DNA of 64,000 bases, taken from positions 930,001 to 994,000 of the forward strand of contig NC_063013.1 of the NCBI RefSeq assembly GCF_020509005.1, given 5' to 3'. How positions within the stretch are numbered: the stretch's first letter is position 1; every line of letters begins with the position of its first letter. Made by a program: the position numbers and the translations under genes. Shown here in pieces: positions 12,151-22,311 of this stretch. A model generated the notes under the pieces. The model ran no database searches. It was not told where the DNA came from and saw only the letters and a program-made list of their open reading frames with translations. The DNA comes from Fulvia fulva. Taxonomy: Eukaryota; Ascomycota; Dothideomycetes; Mycosphaerellales; Mycosphaerellaceae.

Positions 12151-13948
12151 AGGCCGCGAGCCTTTTTATATTATACTATTACGAGTAATACTATATAAGG
12201 GTGTATAGCTAGTTATTATTTATCTAGTATATATACTAATATCTTAAGCTCCTTACTATAGTCCGTCTCTTATATTCTATATCTCTTAATCTTATACTCT
12301 TTCTGTCTTAGAAAGTTCGGTTACTAACCGCTATCTACTACGCTTAGGTAGCGGTCGTACTTTTTCCCTATTACTATAGGTCGGTAGTAAGGGAGCTAAG
12401 GGTCGGGTTAGCGTTCGCGTTATTTCGTAGACGTAGAGGGCGGTAGTCGCTATCGTAACTATGTATCGGGTATTTAGGGTTCGTTAATACGTACGAGCCT
12501 ATACGGTAGCGGTAGTACTTACCCTACTTCTTAAGGTCCTTACGCTACTTACGGTTTAATAAAGGTAGGTTCTATAAGTAAACCGGTAGGTCCTCCTTCT
12601 TCTTTATACCTACGTATTATAGTAGTCGCTAGACAATTATAGCGGTCGTACTAGTAGCTACGGCGCCTACGGTATTACTACCGCCCTATACGCCGTTATT
12701 ATTCGAATTAGAGTTACTACGTAGGCGCTCCTTCTATAGATATAGTCGGTCGGTCTCGTAGAAGCTCTTATCTAATACCGTATATTCCTTAATAACATCC
12801 TATATATTGTATAAGCGTCTATCTACTTCCCTATCGCCGAAAGTCTTAATAAAGTACTTACGGTTTAGGCGGTTACGAAATAGTATTAGCTTAGTCTCGT
12901 CGGTCTACTCTATCTAAGTACGTAGCTTCGAGTAGCGAGCGTAGAAGATAATAAAGGTCTCGCCCTACTCCTACTTATAGGTAGTAATATTAACTATAGC
13001 CTTAGTTCCTTTATTACGGGTGCCGTACTAGCGCGTTATCTAATCTAGTAGTTCTTTACTAGTCTTAAACTCGTTAAATAATTATTGTCTAGGCACGCGG
13101 ATCCTCGGTTTAATACTTCTCTAAGGGTCACTCTATATCTATCTATATATAGAACGTAGGCCGTCTACCTCGGAGCGGAAAGTAGTTATAGTTAGCTTAA
13201 GAAGCACGCTACTATACTAACTATCGAAGTTAGGGTCGTTATCGTTCTTAAAGTACTTCGGGTTAGGCACGCCCTTACTAACCTCGATACCGCGTATTAG
13301 AGTACGGTCAAAAGTAAATAGGCGTTCTAAAAGTTAGGTTAGGGGAGTCTATATACGGGTGTTACGCGCTCGAGAGTCGCGACCGTTATTATTATTAGGT
13401 CGTAGACGGTTTCTATTACGTCCTCGGTCATTATTACTATTGTCGTTATTATCGTTACTACCGCCTCCGCCGCCGCCGCCTCTACTAGTAGCTTTATAAT
13501 ACTTACGTATTAGCTACTCGAGTAAAGTCTCGCGCGGAGGTGAATAGGAGGGTCGGCGACTAGAGCGGCCCCTACCTCTATTCTATATAGTGTCTTTAGT
13601 AGCTTAGAGTCGAGTCTTTAGATCGTTAACCTCCTTCTATAGAGCCTAGTTCTTAGCTTCGGTATCCTATACCTTCTTCTTCTCCTTTTCGTAAATCTCG
13701 CTAAATTACTTATATAGGTTATTAGCCTCTCTATACTTCTTCTCTACCTCTTATAACTTTACTAGGTTATAATCCTTCTTACTCTTTAGGTCTATAGCCA
13801 TCTTCTATATTATAGCCTCCTCGCTTTATAGTATCTTATAGATACGGTTATACTCGGTATATAGCGTAGTATACTAGGTGTTCTAGAGGTTATTAGCTCG
13901 CTCTATTTTATCGAGTTGTCTACCTTTAGTAATCGCTATATTTACTAC
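12151..13948 (-). pseudogene. Gypsy-1 gag relic, C-terminal two thirds
   Basis: Colinear with Gypsy-2 gag (about 52212-53900). It contains a Gly/Arg/Ser/Asn-rich low-complexity linker near 13380-13560, a retrotransposon gag core near 12850-13250 and a degraded zinc knuckle near 12500. It is interrupted at 13948 by LINE-B1, whose 12 bp target duplication TATATTTACTAC lies at 13937-13948 and 30354-30365. Confidence 0.75.
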
Positions 13949-14332
13949 TATTAACAAGCTACTTATATCTAAGTAGATCGACGAGGACTATTTAATCGAC
14001 AGCCCTTATTAAGACAAGCAATCTACTTAAGCAGTAGCGACCCGCCTACGCTAGCGGCGGCGTAATCGTAGTACAAAAAACCCTAAAACCGAGGTCCCCT
14101 TCCCCTAAAGGCAGACCCTAGAATTGCGGAGTTACGGAGGACAACTACCTAATTAGGAAGCGCGACCCTAAACAGTAGCGAAGGATAGTAACTAACGAGA
14201 GCTATAGCCTTACGAACATTCTATACTAAGAGTCAAACCGGGGAACAAACTAAGAAAAAACCTAGGACATAAGCCAAGGCCTACTATATAGAAAGTAGAG
14301 GCTAACGACAAACAATATAGCGTAGACGACCC
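13949..14332 (+). other. LINE-B1 5' region (UTR and probable ORF1 start)
   Basis: About 380 bases unique in the window, lying between the target duplication of LINE-B1 and that of LINE-A1. No long frame is visible. The 3' part probably encodes the N-terminus of ORF1, because ORF1-like sequence continues on the other side of LINE-A1. Promoter elements cannot be identified. Confidence 0.5.
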
Positions 14333-14556
14333 TATATACGGAGGCGATTTATTATCGATCGATCTCTGCGCCAAAACACGACACATTCGAAAGCTCTTAT
14401 CAAGGCCATTCCAACGATATAAAAAGCAGGCCACTGCCCCTAGGACTGAGGGAGTTCTACCCCATTCAATCTGGACAGCTTGAAGCTCTCTTCACCCTGT
14501 TTCTTCAGCTCCAAACGCCGCGGAGGTGCCTAGCTACATTAGGCAACTCCTAGGCA

Positions 14557-15834
14557 ATGGCAGCCCAGGCTACGGTACTAACGGCGCCTACGGCCCTACA
14601 GGCGAAGCCCCCCCAAGACAACTGGCAGCAACTTATAGAGGACGCAAAAAGCATGGAAACTAACGATCAGCTCCCTTACCGGTCTCTACAGGTAATGATC
14701 ACTCAGCTACGCACGGCGCTTGTACTGTCGTATCACCGAGGGCAACAAGAAATGAGGACGACGTCCCAGGCGATTAGCAAGGCCACCCGGAATCAACACC
14801 CCCATAGCTGGGCATCGGTCGCGGCATCGATACCAGGCCCCCGCCCAACGCACGATGCAGTTACGATCCGCATTGCAGCAAAGGAAGACCAGGCCGAAGT
14901 TGCGAAGCTATCGAACAAGGAGCTCGCCCAACGAATTAACCAACCAGGGGTGGTCGCAGTGAACCAACAGTCTAACGGCACTCTACAGATCTATACTAGC
15001 TCTGCTACTGCTAGGAGGCACCTAGAGGCACAGCCACAGTGGGCATCTAAGGTTGCGGCATCAGCGAAGGTCTCAACGAAACAATTCACGATCCTAGTCC
15101 ACGACATGCCTAAGGAGTTTGACCCAACCAACCAGGGTCACCTACGCGCTCTCCAAGAGGACAACCCGGTCACTCTTAACTCTCCAATCCAGAAGGCGAC
15201 TTGGCTCCATAGGAAATGGCCAGAAGGCAAGAAGGCCTCGGCGCTAATAGTATGGCTACAAGACGCGAAAGCGGCGGATCTAGCGATAGAACAAGGCCTG
15301 GTCTGGCAATACAGCCTCAAGACAGTAGAAAAGCACTCCTCATCCTTTCGTGTCCTCCAATGCTTCAAATGCCAACAGTATGGACACCAAACCTACACGT
15401 GCACAAACAAGCAGGCCTGCTCGAACTGTGCAGGAGACCATATGTCTAGGGACTGTACATCGACTACGAGACGGTGCGCGAACTGTCCGGGGCACCACCC
15501 ATCGTATAGTGCGGAATGCCCACAGCGGAAACTAGCGAAAAACAAGGCAATCACAAACAGAACCGTCGCCCCAAGATTCTACGGCGACCGTGAGGCTAGC
15601 CCACACCGGAACCAACTAGCGGCGGTCGGGCACAAGCGCCCTAGGGCCGAGAACGATGTAAAGGATGCGCAGCCTAGGGCGTACGGGAGGCCACGTGCTC
15701 TGCTAGCTGCGGCGAGGGAATCTAACCAGGCCCGGCTCCCCTTTAGTACACAGCCGATAGGCGTAGACCAGGACGCACAGGGCAGTAGGACACAGGACGA
15801 TACAGAGGAAATGATTGTCGATGCCGATGACTAG
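14557..15834 (+). CDS. LINE-A1 ORF1 protein, gag-like RNA-binding protein (425 aa)
   Basis: Starts at an ATG that is destroyed in the RIP copies. The N-terminal half (about 1-260) has no motif I recognise beyond a Gln/Ala-rich start, and a middle region (about 100-255) reads like the ORF1 core of fungal LINEs. Three zinc knuckles follow: C269-x2-C-x4-H-x4-C282, C288-x2-C-x3-H-x4-C300 and C307-x2-C-x3-H-x6-C321. The C-terminal tail is basic and then ends acidic. Such proteins bind the element's own RNA to form the retrotransposition particle (known for the class). The stop at 15832-15834 overlaps the start of ORF2, suggesting coupled translation. No premature stop is present. Confidence 0.92.
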   Translation: MAAQATVLTAPTALQAKPPQDNWQQLIEDAKSMETNDQLPYRSLQVMITQLRTALVLSYHRGQQEMRTTSQAISKATRNQHPHSWASVAASIPGPRPTHDAVTIRIAAKEDQAEVAKLSNKELAQRINQPGVVAVNQQSNGTLQIYTSSATARRHLEAQPQWASKVAASAKVSTKQFTILVHDMPKEFDPTNQGHLRALQEDNPVTLNSPIQKATWLHRKWPEGKKASALIVWLQDAKAADLAIEQGLVWQYSLKTVEKHSSSFRVLQCFKCQQYGHQTYTCTNKQACSNCAGDHMSRDCTSTTRRCANCPGHHPSYSAECPQRKLAKNKAITNRTVAPRFYGDREASPHRNQLAAVGHKRPRAENDVKDAQPRAYGRPRALLAAARESNQARLPFSTQPIGVDQDAQGSRTQDDTEEMIVDADD

Positions 15835-18800
15835 CCTCGACACGCTTAACATCATCCAGTATAACGTCAACCATAGCAAGGATATAGTCCAGAACCATTT
15901 CCTACACGAGGCGGACCCGCGCGTCCACCACGTCCTTGCAATCCAGGAGCCATGGATTAACCCGCACCATAAGAGACCAACGACCTGCAAGTCACCAGGC
16001 TACACGACATGCCTACGAGGCGACGGCAGACCCCGCACGTGCTTCTATGTCAGCAAGGACATACTAGAATCCGACTGGGAGGTAGTGTACTACGCAGACG
16101 AAGAAGGCGGGGGCGATATTACCTCCCTCCACGTGGGTAGCACCTGGATACACAACCTATACATGCAACCGCCAGCCTCGAGGTCTAGCCGCGACCTAGG
16201 GGTCTGCAGACACCTAGACAGTGCGCTCAAGAGACAAGGGTGCCACATCGTAGTAGGAGACTTCAACATACACCACCCTTCCTGGGAAAGCCTTATGCAG
16301 CCGCACCCTATAGCCGACGAAGTACTCGACTTGATGGCGAGCAACGCAATTGCCCTCAATACCCCGAAGGACCTGGGCACCTGGAAGAGAGGGGGACTCC
16401 AAGGCACGATCGACCTCTCCTGGATCTCAGATAGCCACTACCACACGGTAACCTACTGTGGGATCGAACATGAACTCGAGGCGTCGTCAGACCACATGCC
16501 AGTCAGGACCTCTATTGCGACACAGATACAACGCACACCAGCGAGAACCCCTAAGCCAAACTGGGGAAAGGCCCACTGGGCCAACATCCAGGCGTACCTC
16601 GATGACTCCAAGAGGCTAGTCCAGATCGCGCAGCAGCAATACAACAGTAAAGACGAGATAGACGAAGCAGTCCAGGGGTTGACAGACGAAATAAGAAAAG
16701 CGACCTCACTTCACGTTCCGCTTGCCCAACCAACGACATGGTCCAAACCATACTGGACGCCGGAGTGCACTGCGGTAGTAAGAGAAGCAAGGAGAGCCCG
16801 CCGGGTGTGGACGAGCAGCCATAGCGAGGAGGCCTGGAACGTATACAGGGAGGCATGCCAACAGAAGAAAGCCATAATACGGAGGGAGAAAGCAGTCGGC
16901 TGGAGGGCCACAGTGGAAGAAATCGCCGGCAAGCCAGAGAGGATGTGGAAGCTAGCGAAATGGGCCCGACAGGACCCTACACAGGGCCCCTCCTTCTCTA
17001 TCCCAGCGCTACAATCGCCTAGTGGCCCGGTTAGCGACCCCGAGGCCAAGGCGCGTCTACTGGCTAGCAAGTTCTTCCCACCCCCAGTCGAGGCTGATCT
17101 AAGCGACATAAACAGCTCTACTCCCCTAGCCCCTAGCATCGCGGTCCAACAGGAGGTGTCCGAGGGAGAAGTTACCGCTGTGCTGAGGAAGTTGCCGGCG
17201 AAGAAAGCCCCGGGGCCGGATGGGATCCCAAACGAGCTACTAAAGAAGTGTAGAGATCAACTAGCCCCAGCAGTTGCAGCGATCTTCAACGCCTGCCTAC
17301 AGACCGGATACCACCCGATAGCTTTTAAACAATCGACGACAGTGGTCCTACGCAAGCCGCAGAAGGAAGACTATACGCAGGTGAAGTCGTACCGCCCAAT
17401 TGCGCTCCTTAACACTCTTGGGAAGGCGCTTGAGAAGCTGGTTGCAACGAGACTCTCCGAGGCGGCAGAGGAACACTCCCTACTCCCGGACACCCAGATG
17501 GGTGCGCGCCCACAGCGATCGACGCTATCCGCGATGGAACTTATCACCTCTCAGGTAAAGGCCATCTGGTATAAGAATAGGGACAAGGTGGCTTCCTTAC
17601 TTAGCCTAGACATATCGGGAGCCTTCGACTACGTGTCACACCCGCGGCTTCTCTACATCCTAAGGTCGAAAGGACTCCCTGAGTGGCTTGTCAACTTCGT
17701 ACGGTCCTACCTCCAAAACCGCAGTACGTCGATCCTGGTCGGCCAGTACAGAAGCCCATTTCAAGCAGTCCACACTGGAATCCCGCAAGGCTCAACGCTA
17801 GCACCTATTCTGTTCCTCTTCTTTATGGCGACGCTGCTCCCAGCCCTAGAATCCCAGAACACCGCTGCGAGCGGCTTCGTAGACGACACAAACATCCTAG
17901 CGTGGTCTTCCTCGACTGAGGAGAACTGTAGGCTACTAGAAGAGAAGCACAAGATCTGCGAGGACTGGGCTAGGAGGCACGGGGCTCGGTTTGCCCCAGA
18001 AAAGTACAATCTGATACACTTTACGCGCCGGCCACGGTTCCACAATATGCAAGCTTCTATCCAGATACAGGGGCACACGACTAACCCGGCAAATCAGCTC
18101 AGGATCCTCGGACTATGGGTGGACCCGGCGCTACGGTGGAGGAAGCACGTACAGGCAATATTACGGAAAGCTGAACAGAATATGGCATCATGCCAGAGGC
18201 TCACTGCGTCCACATGGGGGGCGGACTTCCGGCAGTCACGACTTCTATATACGGCTATTGTACGGCCAGTCCTTACCTATGGCAGCCAAGTGTGGTCCTT
18301 AGGCGAGAGGGCCTGCCCATCGAAGGGACTCGTCGCGCCGCTAGCGAAGATCCAAAACCAATGCCTAAGGAAGGTCACCGGGGCATATAAGTCGACACCA
18401 ACGAGGATGCTTGAGCACGAGACCGCTATACCGCCGATCGACCTATACATCCAGGGACTACGGACCTCCTACTTAGGCAAGTCGGCACAGTACCCAGTAC
18501 AGAAGGTCATCGCCAGTGCAGTCGCAAGGGCCCGCGAATCAGTACCAGCGCATAAGGGCATTCGACCCGGAAACGAGCCGAACTACCGGGCAAGGGACGA
18601 ACAGCTAGCAACACAATGGGAAGGTGAGAAATCGTTTGTAGAGCAACTATGGAAAGAGAGGTGGAACAACCAGGTTGTAGGGCATAGTGGACGCCCTCAG
18701 CCAGCGGGACAACCTAAGGAATGGTCAGCTACAAAATCCGCGGTCAAGCACCCCCCGAAGCTCATCCACTACCGCCTTACGAGGGCACAGAGTAGCATAG

Positions 18801-19138
18801 CAACCCAACTGCGAAGCGAACACATCGGCCTCCAGGGGTACCTATCATGGAGGAAGGTCCCAGGATACACGAATACTAGCTGCCCCTGCGGCTATCGCTC
18901 CCAGAACGTACGGCACGCACTCCTCGTCTGTCCGAGGTGGTCGCTAGGAAGGGGGGAGTGGATGGCAAAGGCGAGGAACCGGACGATTGGGGCACTTCTT
19001 AACAACGCTGAAGACCTACGGCGCATTACGAACTGGATACTAGAGAAGGGCTGGCTAGAACAGTACCGCCTAGTAGGAGCAGTGCAGGAAGAGAGGACAC
19101 GACGCAGCGCGACGAGACCGGCTAGGAGCGGGGGCTAA
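15821..19138 (+). CDS. LINE-A1 ORF2 polyprotein: AP endonuclease and reverse transcriptase (~1105 aa)
   Basis: Two in-frame ATGs, 15821 and 15827, both lie inside the end of ORF1. Residue numbers here count from a TTG two codons upstream of 15821. The endonuclease domain is about 10-235: QEPW at 44-47, GDFN at 148-151, TIDLSW near 198-203 and the catalytic SDH at 225-227. The RT domain is about 450-760: KAPGPDGIPN (464-473), YRPIALLNTLGK (526-537), LDISGAFD (598-605), GIPQGS (655-660) and catalytic FVDD (688-691). A C-terminal zinc motif C1023-x-C-x8-H-x4-C1039 follows. I see no RNase H domain, unlike Tad1 itself. EN nicks the target and RT primes cDNA synthesis from the nick (known for the class). 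All core catalytic residues are present. Confidence 0.95.
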   Translation: MPMTSLDTLNIIQYNVNHSKDIVQNHFLHEADPRVHHVLAIQEPWINPHHKRPTTCKSPGYTTCLRGDGRPRTCFYVSKDILESDWEVVYYADEEGGGDITSLHVGSTWIHNLYMQPPASRSSRDLGVCRHLDSALKRQGCHIVVGDFNIHHPSWESLMQPHPIADEVLDLMASNAIALNTPKDLGTWKRGGLQGTIDLSWISDSHYHTVTYCGIEHELEASSDHMPVRTSIATQIQRTPARTPKPNWGKAHWANIQAYLDDSKRLVQIAQQQYNSKDEIDEAVQGLTDEIRKATSLHVPLAQPTTWSKPYWTPECTAVVREARRARRVWTSSHSEEAWNVYREACQQKKAIIRREKAVGWRATVEEIAGKPERMWKLAKWARQDPTQGPSFSIPALQSPSGPVSDPEAKARLLASKFFPPPVEADLSDINSSTPLAPSIAVQQEVSEGEVTAVLRKLPAKKAPGPDGIPNELLKKCRDQLAPAVAAIFNACLQTGYHPIAFKQSTTVVLRKPQKEDYTQVKSYRPIALLNTLGKALEKLVATRLSEAAEEHSLLPDTQMGARPQRSTLSAMELITSQVKAIWYKNRDKVASLLSLDISGAFDYVSHPRLLYILRSKGLPEWLVNFVRSYLQNRSTSILVGQYRSPFQAVHTGIPQGSTLAPILFLFFMATLLPALESQNTAASGFVDDTNILAWSSSTEENCRLLEEKHKICEDWARRHGARFAPEKYNLIHFTRRPRFHNMQASIQIQGHTTNPANQLRILGLWVDPALRWRKHVQAILRKAEQNMASCQRLTASTWGADFRQSRLLYTAIVRPVLTYGSQVWSLGERACPSKGLVAPLAKIQNQCLRKVTGAYKSTPTRMLEHETAIPPIDLYIQGLRTSYLGKSAQYPVQKVIASAVARARESVPAHKGIRPGNEPNYRARDEQLATQWEGEKSFVEQLWKERWNNQVVGHSGRPQPAGQPKEWSATKSAVKHPPKLIHYRLTRAQSSIATQLRSEHIGLQGYLSWRKVPGYTNTSCPCGYRSQNVRHALLVCPRWSLGRGEWMAKARNRTIGALLNNAEDLRRITNWILEKGWLEQYRLVGAVQEERTRRSATRPARSGG

Positions 19139-19312
19139 CGGGGTAGTGACATGGACTACGTACGTTCAGAGGGAAAGCTAATCTAGACAAGGAGTAGTCG
19201 GGGGCGGGAAGGGTTTTCACCTATTCGGGTTTCCCTTTGTACATAACAATAGATATATACCTGCATAGGCCGGATAAGGTCCTAGAACAGGGGAATGACA
19301 AATCTATCTATC
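19139..19312 (+). other. LINE-A1 3' UTR: hairpin motif and TCTA tail
   Basis: GAAGGG (19208-19213) can pair with CCCTTT (19233-19238), with one G-T pair. Between them an inner ACC..GGT stem follows a U-rich bulge. LINE-B has the same layout with a different outer stem (GAGGGG/CCCCTC). The UTR ends in AATCTATCTATC. In other LINEs a 3' hairpin is the RT recognition site; here that role is inferred. Confidence 0.65.
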
Positions 19313-19326
19313 TATATACGGAGGCG

Positions 19327-20507
19327 GAAAACTTACTAGGGGATAACAAACACCTAGCCCGGGTATATAAGAACACTATAGCATAGCTACTAGGAGCGCT
19401 AAAAGCGCTATTATACTAAATCCCGAAGACAATCTAACAAGTAATACAGAAGGTAGCCTAGAAACTAACTATATAGGTAATAGTAGTAGTAGGTAAGAAT
19501 TAACCCCCTCCGAAGGCAAGTAAGGCGGTACGCCTATATATTACTAATCCGGCGGAGAAACAAGAAATCGTAGCCCTAATAAGCAAGGAGATTGTCGACA
19601 GAATCGGCTAAAAGGAGGTAGTTAGGGCGAGGGTAGAGGCAATAGACGTAGTAAGACTCTTTACCGTATAAGAGTCTAATAGACGAAAGCTAGAGACCTA
19701 TAAGGAGTAGACTACTAAAGTCGCGAAGTCGGTACGAGTCTCCTACTAATAGTATACCGTCATCGCCTACGGGGTCCCTAGGATATTCAAGGTCGAAGAC
19801 CTTCCCTACCTCTAAGTATAGAACTAGAACGCCTCCCTAGGAGTACGACTAACGAAGGCGGTATAGCTATATAAGACAGTAGACCGAGAAAAGACGTATT
19901 TATTGCTTATTATTTAGGTAGAAATAGCGGAACAAGCTAACTAGATACTAGACAATAGGCTATTCTATAACTACGAGAGAATAGACACGGAGATCTATTA
20001 GAGTAGCTATAGGGTACTACAATGCTTCTAATACTAATAGTACGGTCATATAGCCCTAAAATACGGGGGGAAGACCCTAAGGTGTCCTTACTACGTAGGC
20101 CTATACTAGGGAAGGGAATGCCTAAAAAGGAGAGTAGGTACGTATACTACGGCAGAAGGTACCTAGCGTATTTAAGCCAATGCCTAGCTAGAATAGTAGT
20201 ATAAGAACGAGCGAGACAAGCAAGGATCTCTATACTAGCTAGGTACCCCTAACGATAGTAGGAGGGACCTACCGTATATAAGGGCTTCGAGCCGAGCAAA
20301 AGAAAGAGGGTAGAAGAGACGAATAAGGGAACCTAACCGTAAACGTATCTACCTCCTAGTAGGCCTCGACACCTTGACCGGGCTACTAACGGACTAGGCT
20401 AAATATAAATCTTTAGGGCGCCCTAGCGGCCCTAGGGCTAGCCGGACAGCGAGATATAGGCTTAGGAGACATAGTAGGTTAGTATAGAAATGGACCTTAC
20501 GGATAAC
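19327..20507 (+). pseudogene. LINE-B1 ORF1 (gag-like) relic
   Basis: Continues LINE-B1 after LINE-A1. Read through stops, it gives a gag-like protein with a recognisable zinc-knuckle block near 20010-20110 (RVLQCF..QQYGH..), where several Cys codons have become Tyr. The following C-terminal segment is basic and ends near a DLTDNE block at about 20495-20507. The N-terminus probably lies upstream of LINE-A1. Many RIP stops; not functional. Confidence 0.75.
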
Positions 20508-22311
20508 GAATAATACTATACGACGACATTACTATCGAATAGTATAACGTAAACAAAAGTAGGGACAAGGTCTAGCGCCACTTTCTATAAGAGCTAGACC
20601 CGCTACGGCACTACGTTATTACGGTATAGGAACTATAGATCAACCCCTACGTAGGACTCCTAGCCACTTATAATGACCGGAGATACTATACCGTAATCGC
20701 GGGCTAACGAGGCGTTATCCCGAGGACATATATATACGTAAGTAAGACTATAGACCTTAAGTCGTAGAAGGTTATACTACCGTAGTAGGGTAACCTAGGA
20801 GACATAACATCAATCTAGATCGATACGATATAAGGCCCTATCTAGATCTATAACGTTTATAACCCGCTACCGCGGGGTCGGACGAGTAGGGAACTAGGAA
20901 CCCTCGCCTACCTAGAGCGGACCCTAAGCTAAGATATAAAGTAAGTACTCCTCGGCGACTTTAACCTCTACTACCTATAGTAGGGACTCGAATTCACTCC
21001 CCCGTACGCGTTTCTAGGGGGGAAGCTACTAGATATAACCGTACGCTACGGAATGGCCTTAGTAATACTAAAGGGAATAGAGACGTAGAAGGCACGTACT
21101 AGTATAAGCACGATCGACCTATACTTTCTATTACGAGAACTTGAAGAGAGACTAGTCTAATACCGACCGAACTACGCGCTAGAAGCCTCCTTAGACTATA
21201 TCCCTATCTAAACGACGCTAGGGGTAAAGGAGATAGAGGAGCTAGTAAACGAACTACGCCGTAACTAGAAGAAGGTACGCTAGGACGATATAAGAGGCTT
21301 CCTAATAGCGAACCTACTATAGTATAGAGAACTCGAGACGACAGCTTAGCTAGATTAAGTAGCGGAACAGATTACCTCGGTTATATAGTAAGTAGCGGAA
21401 TAATATACGCCGTTACTCCGGCCCTTAACGTAGTAGAAGGCCTTCTAGACCCCTAAATGCTCTACGAAGGTAAGGGAGGCTAGAAGGGCAAGGCGACAGT
21501 AGACGAAGGAGTATACCTAAGAGACGTAGGAGCAATACTGTTACGCGACACAAGAGAAGAAGGCATAGATAAGACGCGATAAGCTATAGGACTAGAGAGC
21601 GACGATCAGGCTCGTTATAGAAAACCCGGAATAGATATAGAGACTTACTAAATAGGCACGACTACCGGGAGAGTAACAAGCCCCTTACTTCCCCCTAATT
21701 ATAGACCGCGAAGGGATTGCCTAGGCTACGCCCCGGGGTAAGGCAAAAGCGTTAGCCGACCATTTCTTTTCGACGTAAGTAGAGGTAGACCTTACGGATA
21801 TCGACCCGAGTATATACCCGGAACCCCTAGAAATAGATTAGGCGGTTAGCTCTAATATAGTAATAGGAGTTATAAGTAAGCTAAAAGGACGAAAAACCCT
21901 AGGCCTAGATAGGATACTAAACGTACTACTAAAAGAGTATAGAGAAGAGATCGCGCCGAGCCTTATAAACCTATTTACCGCGTACCTACGGCTAGGGTAT
22001 TACCCGAAGCCGTATAGAGAGTCTATAATAGTAGTACTACGTAAGCTATAGAAGGAAGACTATACTCAGCCCAAGTCGTACAGACTAATAGTACTTCTAA
22101 ATACGATAGGGAAGGTCCTAGAAAAGATAGTAGCCTAGAGACTTACGTAGCTTACCGAGGACAACTACGTACTCCTAGCAATATAGATAGGGGGAAGAAG
22201 CTAGCGATCGACACTAATAGCAATAGAGCTAATTACGGAGCAAATTCAGACCCTCTAGCACTACGGTAGGAACCGAGCGGCGTCCTTACTATCCCTTAAG
22301 ATCGTAGGGGC
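20508..22311 (+). pseudogene. LINE-B1 ORF2 relic, endonuclease and N-terminal RT
   Basis: Begins with an EQYNVN block near 20530, as in LINE-A ORF2. It continues with LLGDFN near 20945, a TIDL block near 21113 and a decayed SDHxP block near 21195. The RT fingers run from about 21840, including a degraded PGPDGIPN block, YRPI..LLNTIGK near 22075-22110 and the residue block before LDxxGAFD. It is split at 22311 by Gypsy-3 exactly within that block and resumes at 28603. Confidence 0.8.

Larger units (their letters stand above)
14347..19312 (+). mobile_element. LINE-A1: intact, essentially RIP-free non-LTR retrotransposon (Tad-like)
   Basis: A 4.97 kb element inserted in LINE-B1 with a 14 bp target duplication (TATATACGGAGGCG at 14333-14346 and 19313-19326). 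It has a 210 bp 5' UTR, ORF1 with three CCHC knuckles, ORF2 with endonuclease and RT, a 174 bp 3' UTR with a hairpin motif and a (TCTA)n tail. Both frames are open with all recognisable catalytic motifs present. Four other substantial copies or fragments of the family in this window are full of RIP stops. It is therefore a recent arrival and possibly an active master copy. The Tad/fungal-LINE assignment rests on domain order (gag-like ORF1 plus EN-RT ORF2); clade placement needs a tree. Confidence 0.95.

Noticed and set aside
16090..17139. Frames of 60-140 codons opposite or out of frame with LINE-A1 ORF2
   Set aside because: Shadows of the intact ORF2, which carries all the domain motifs.
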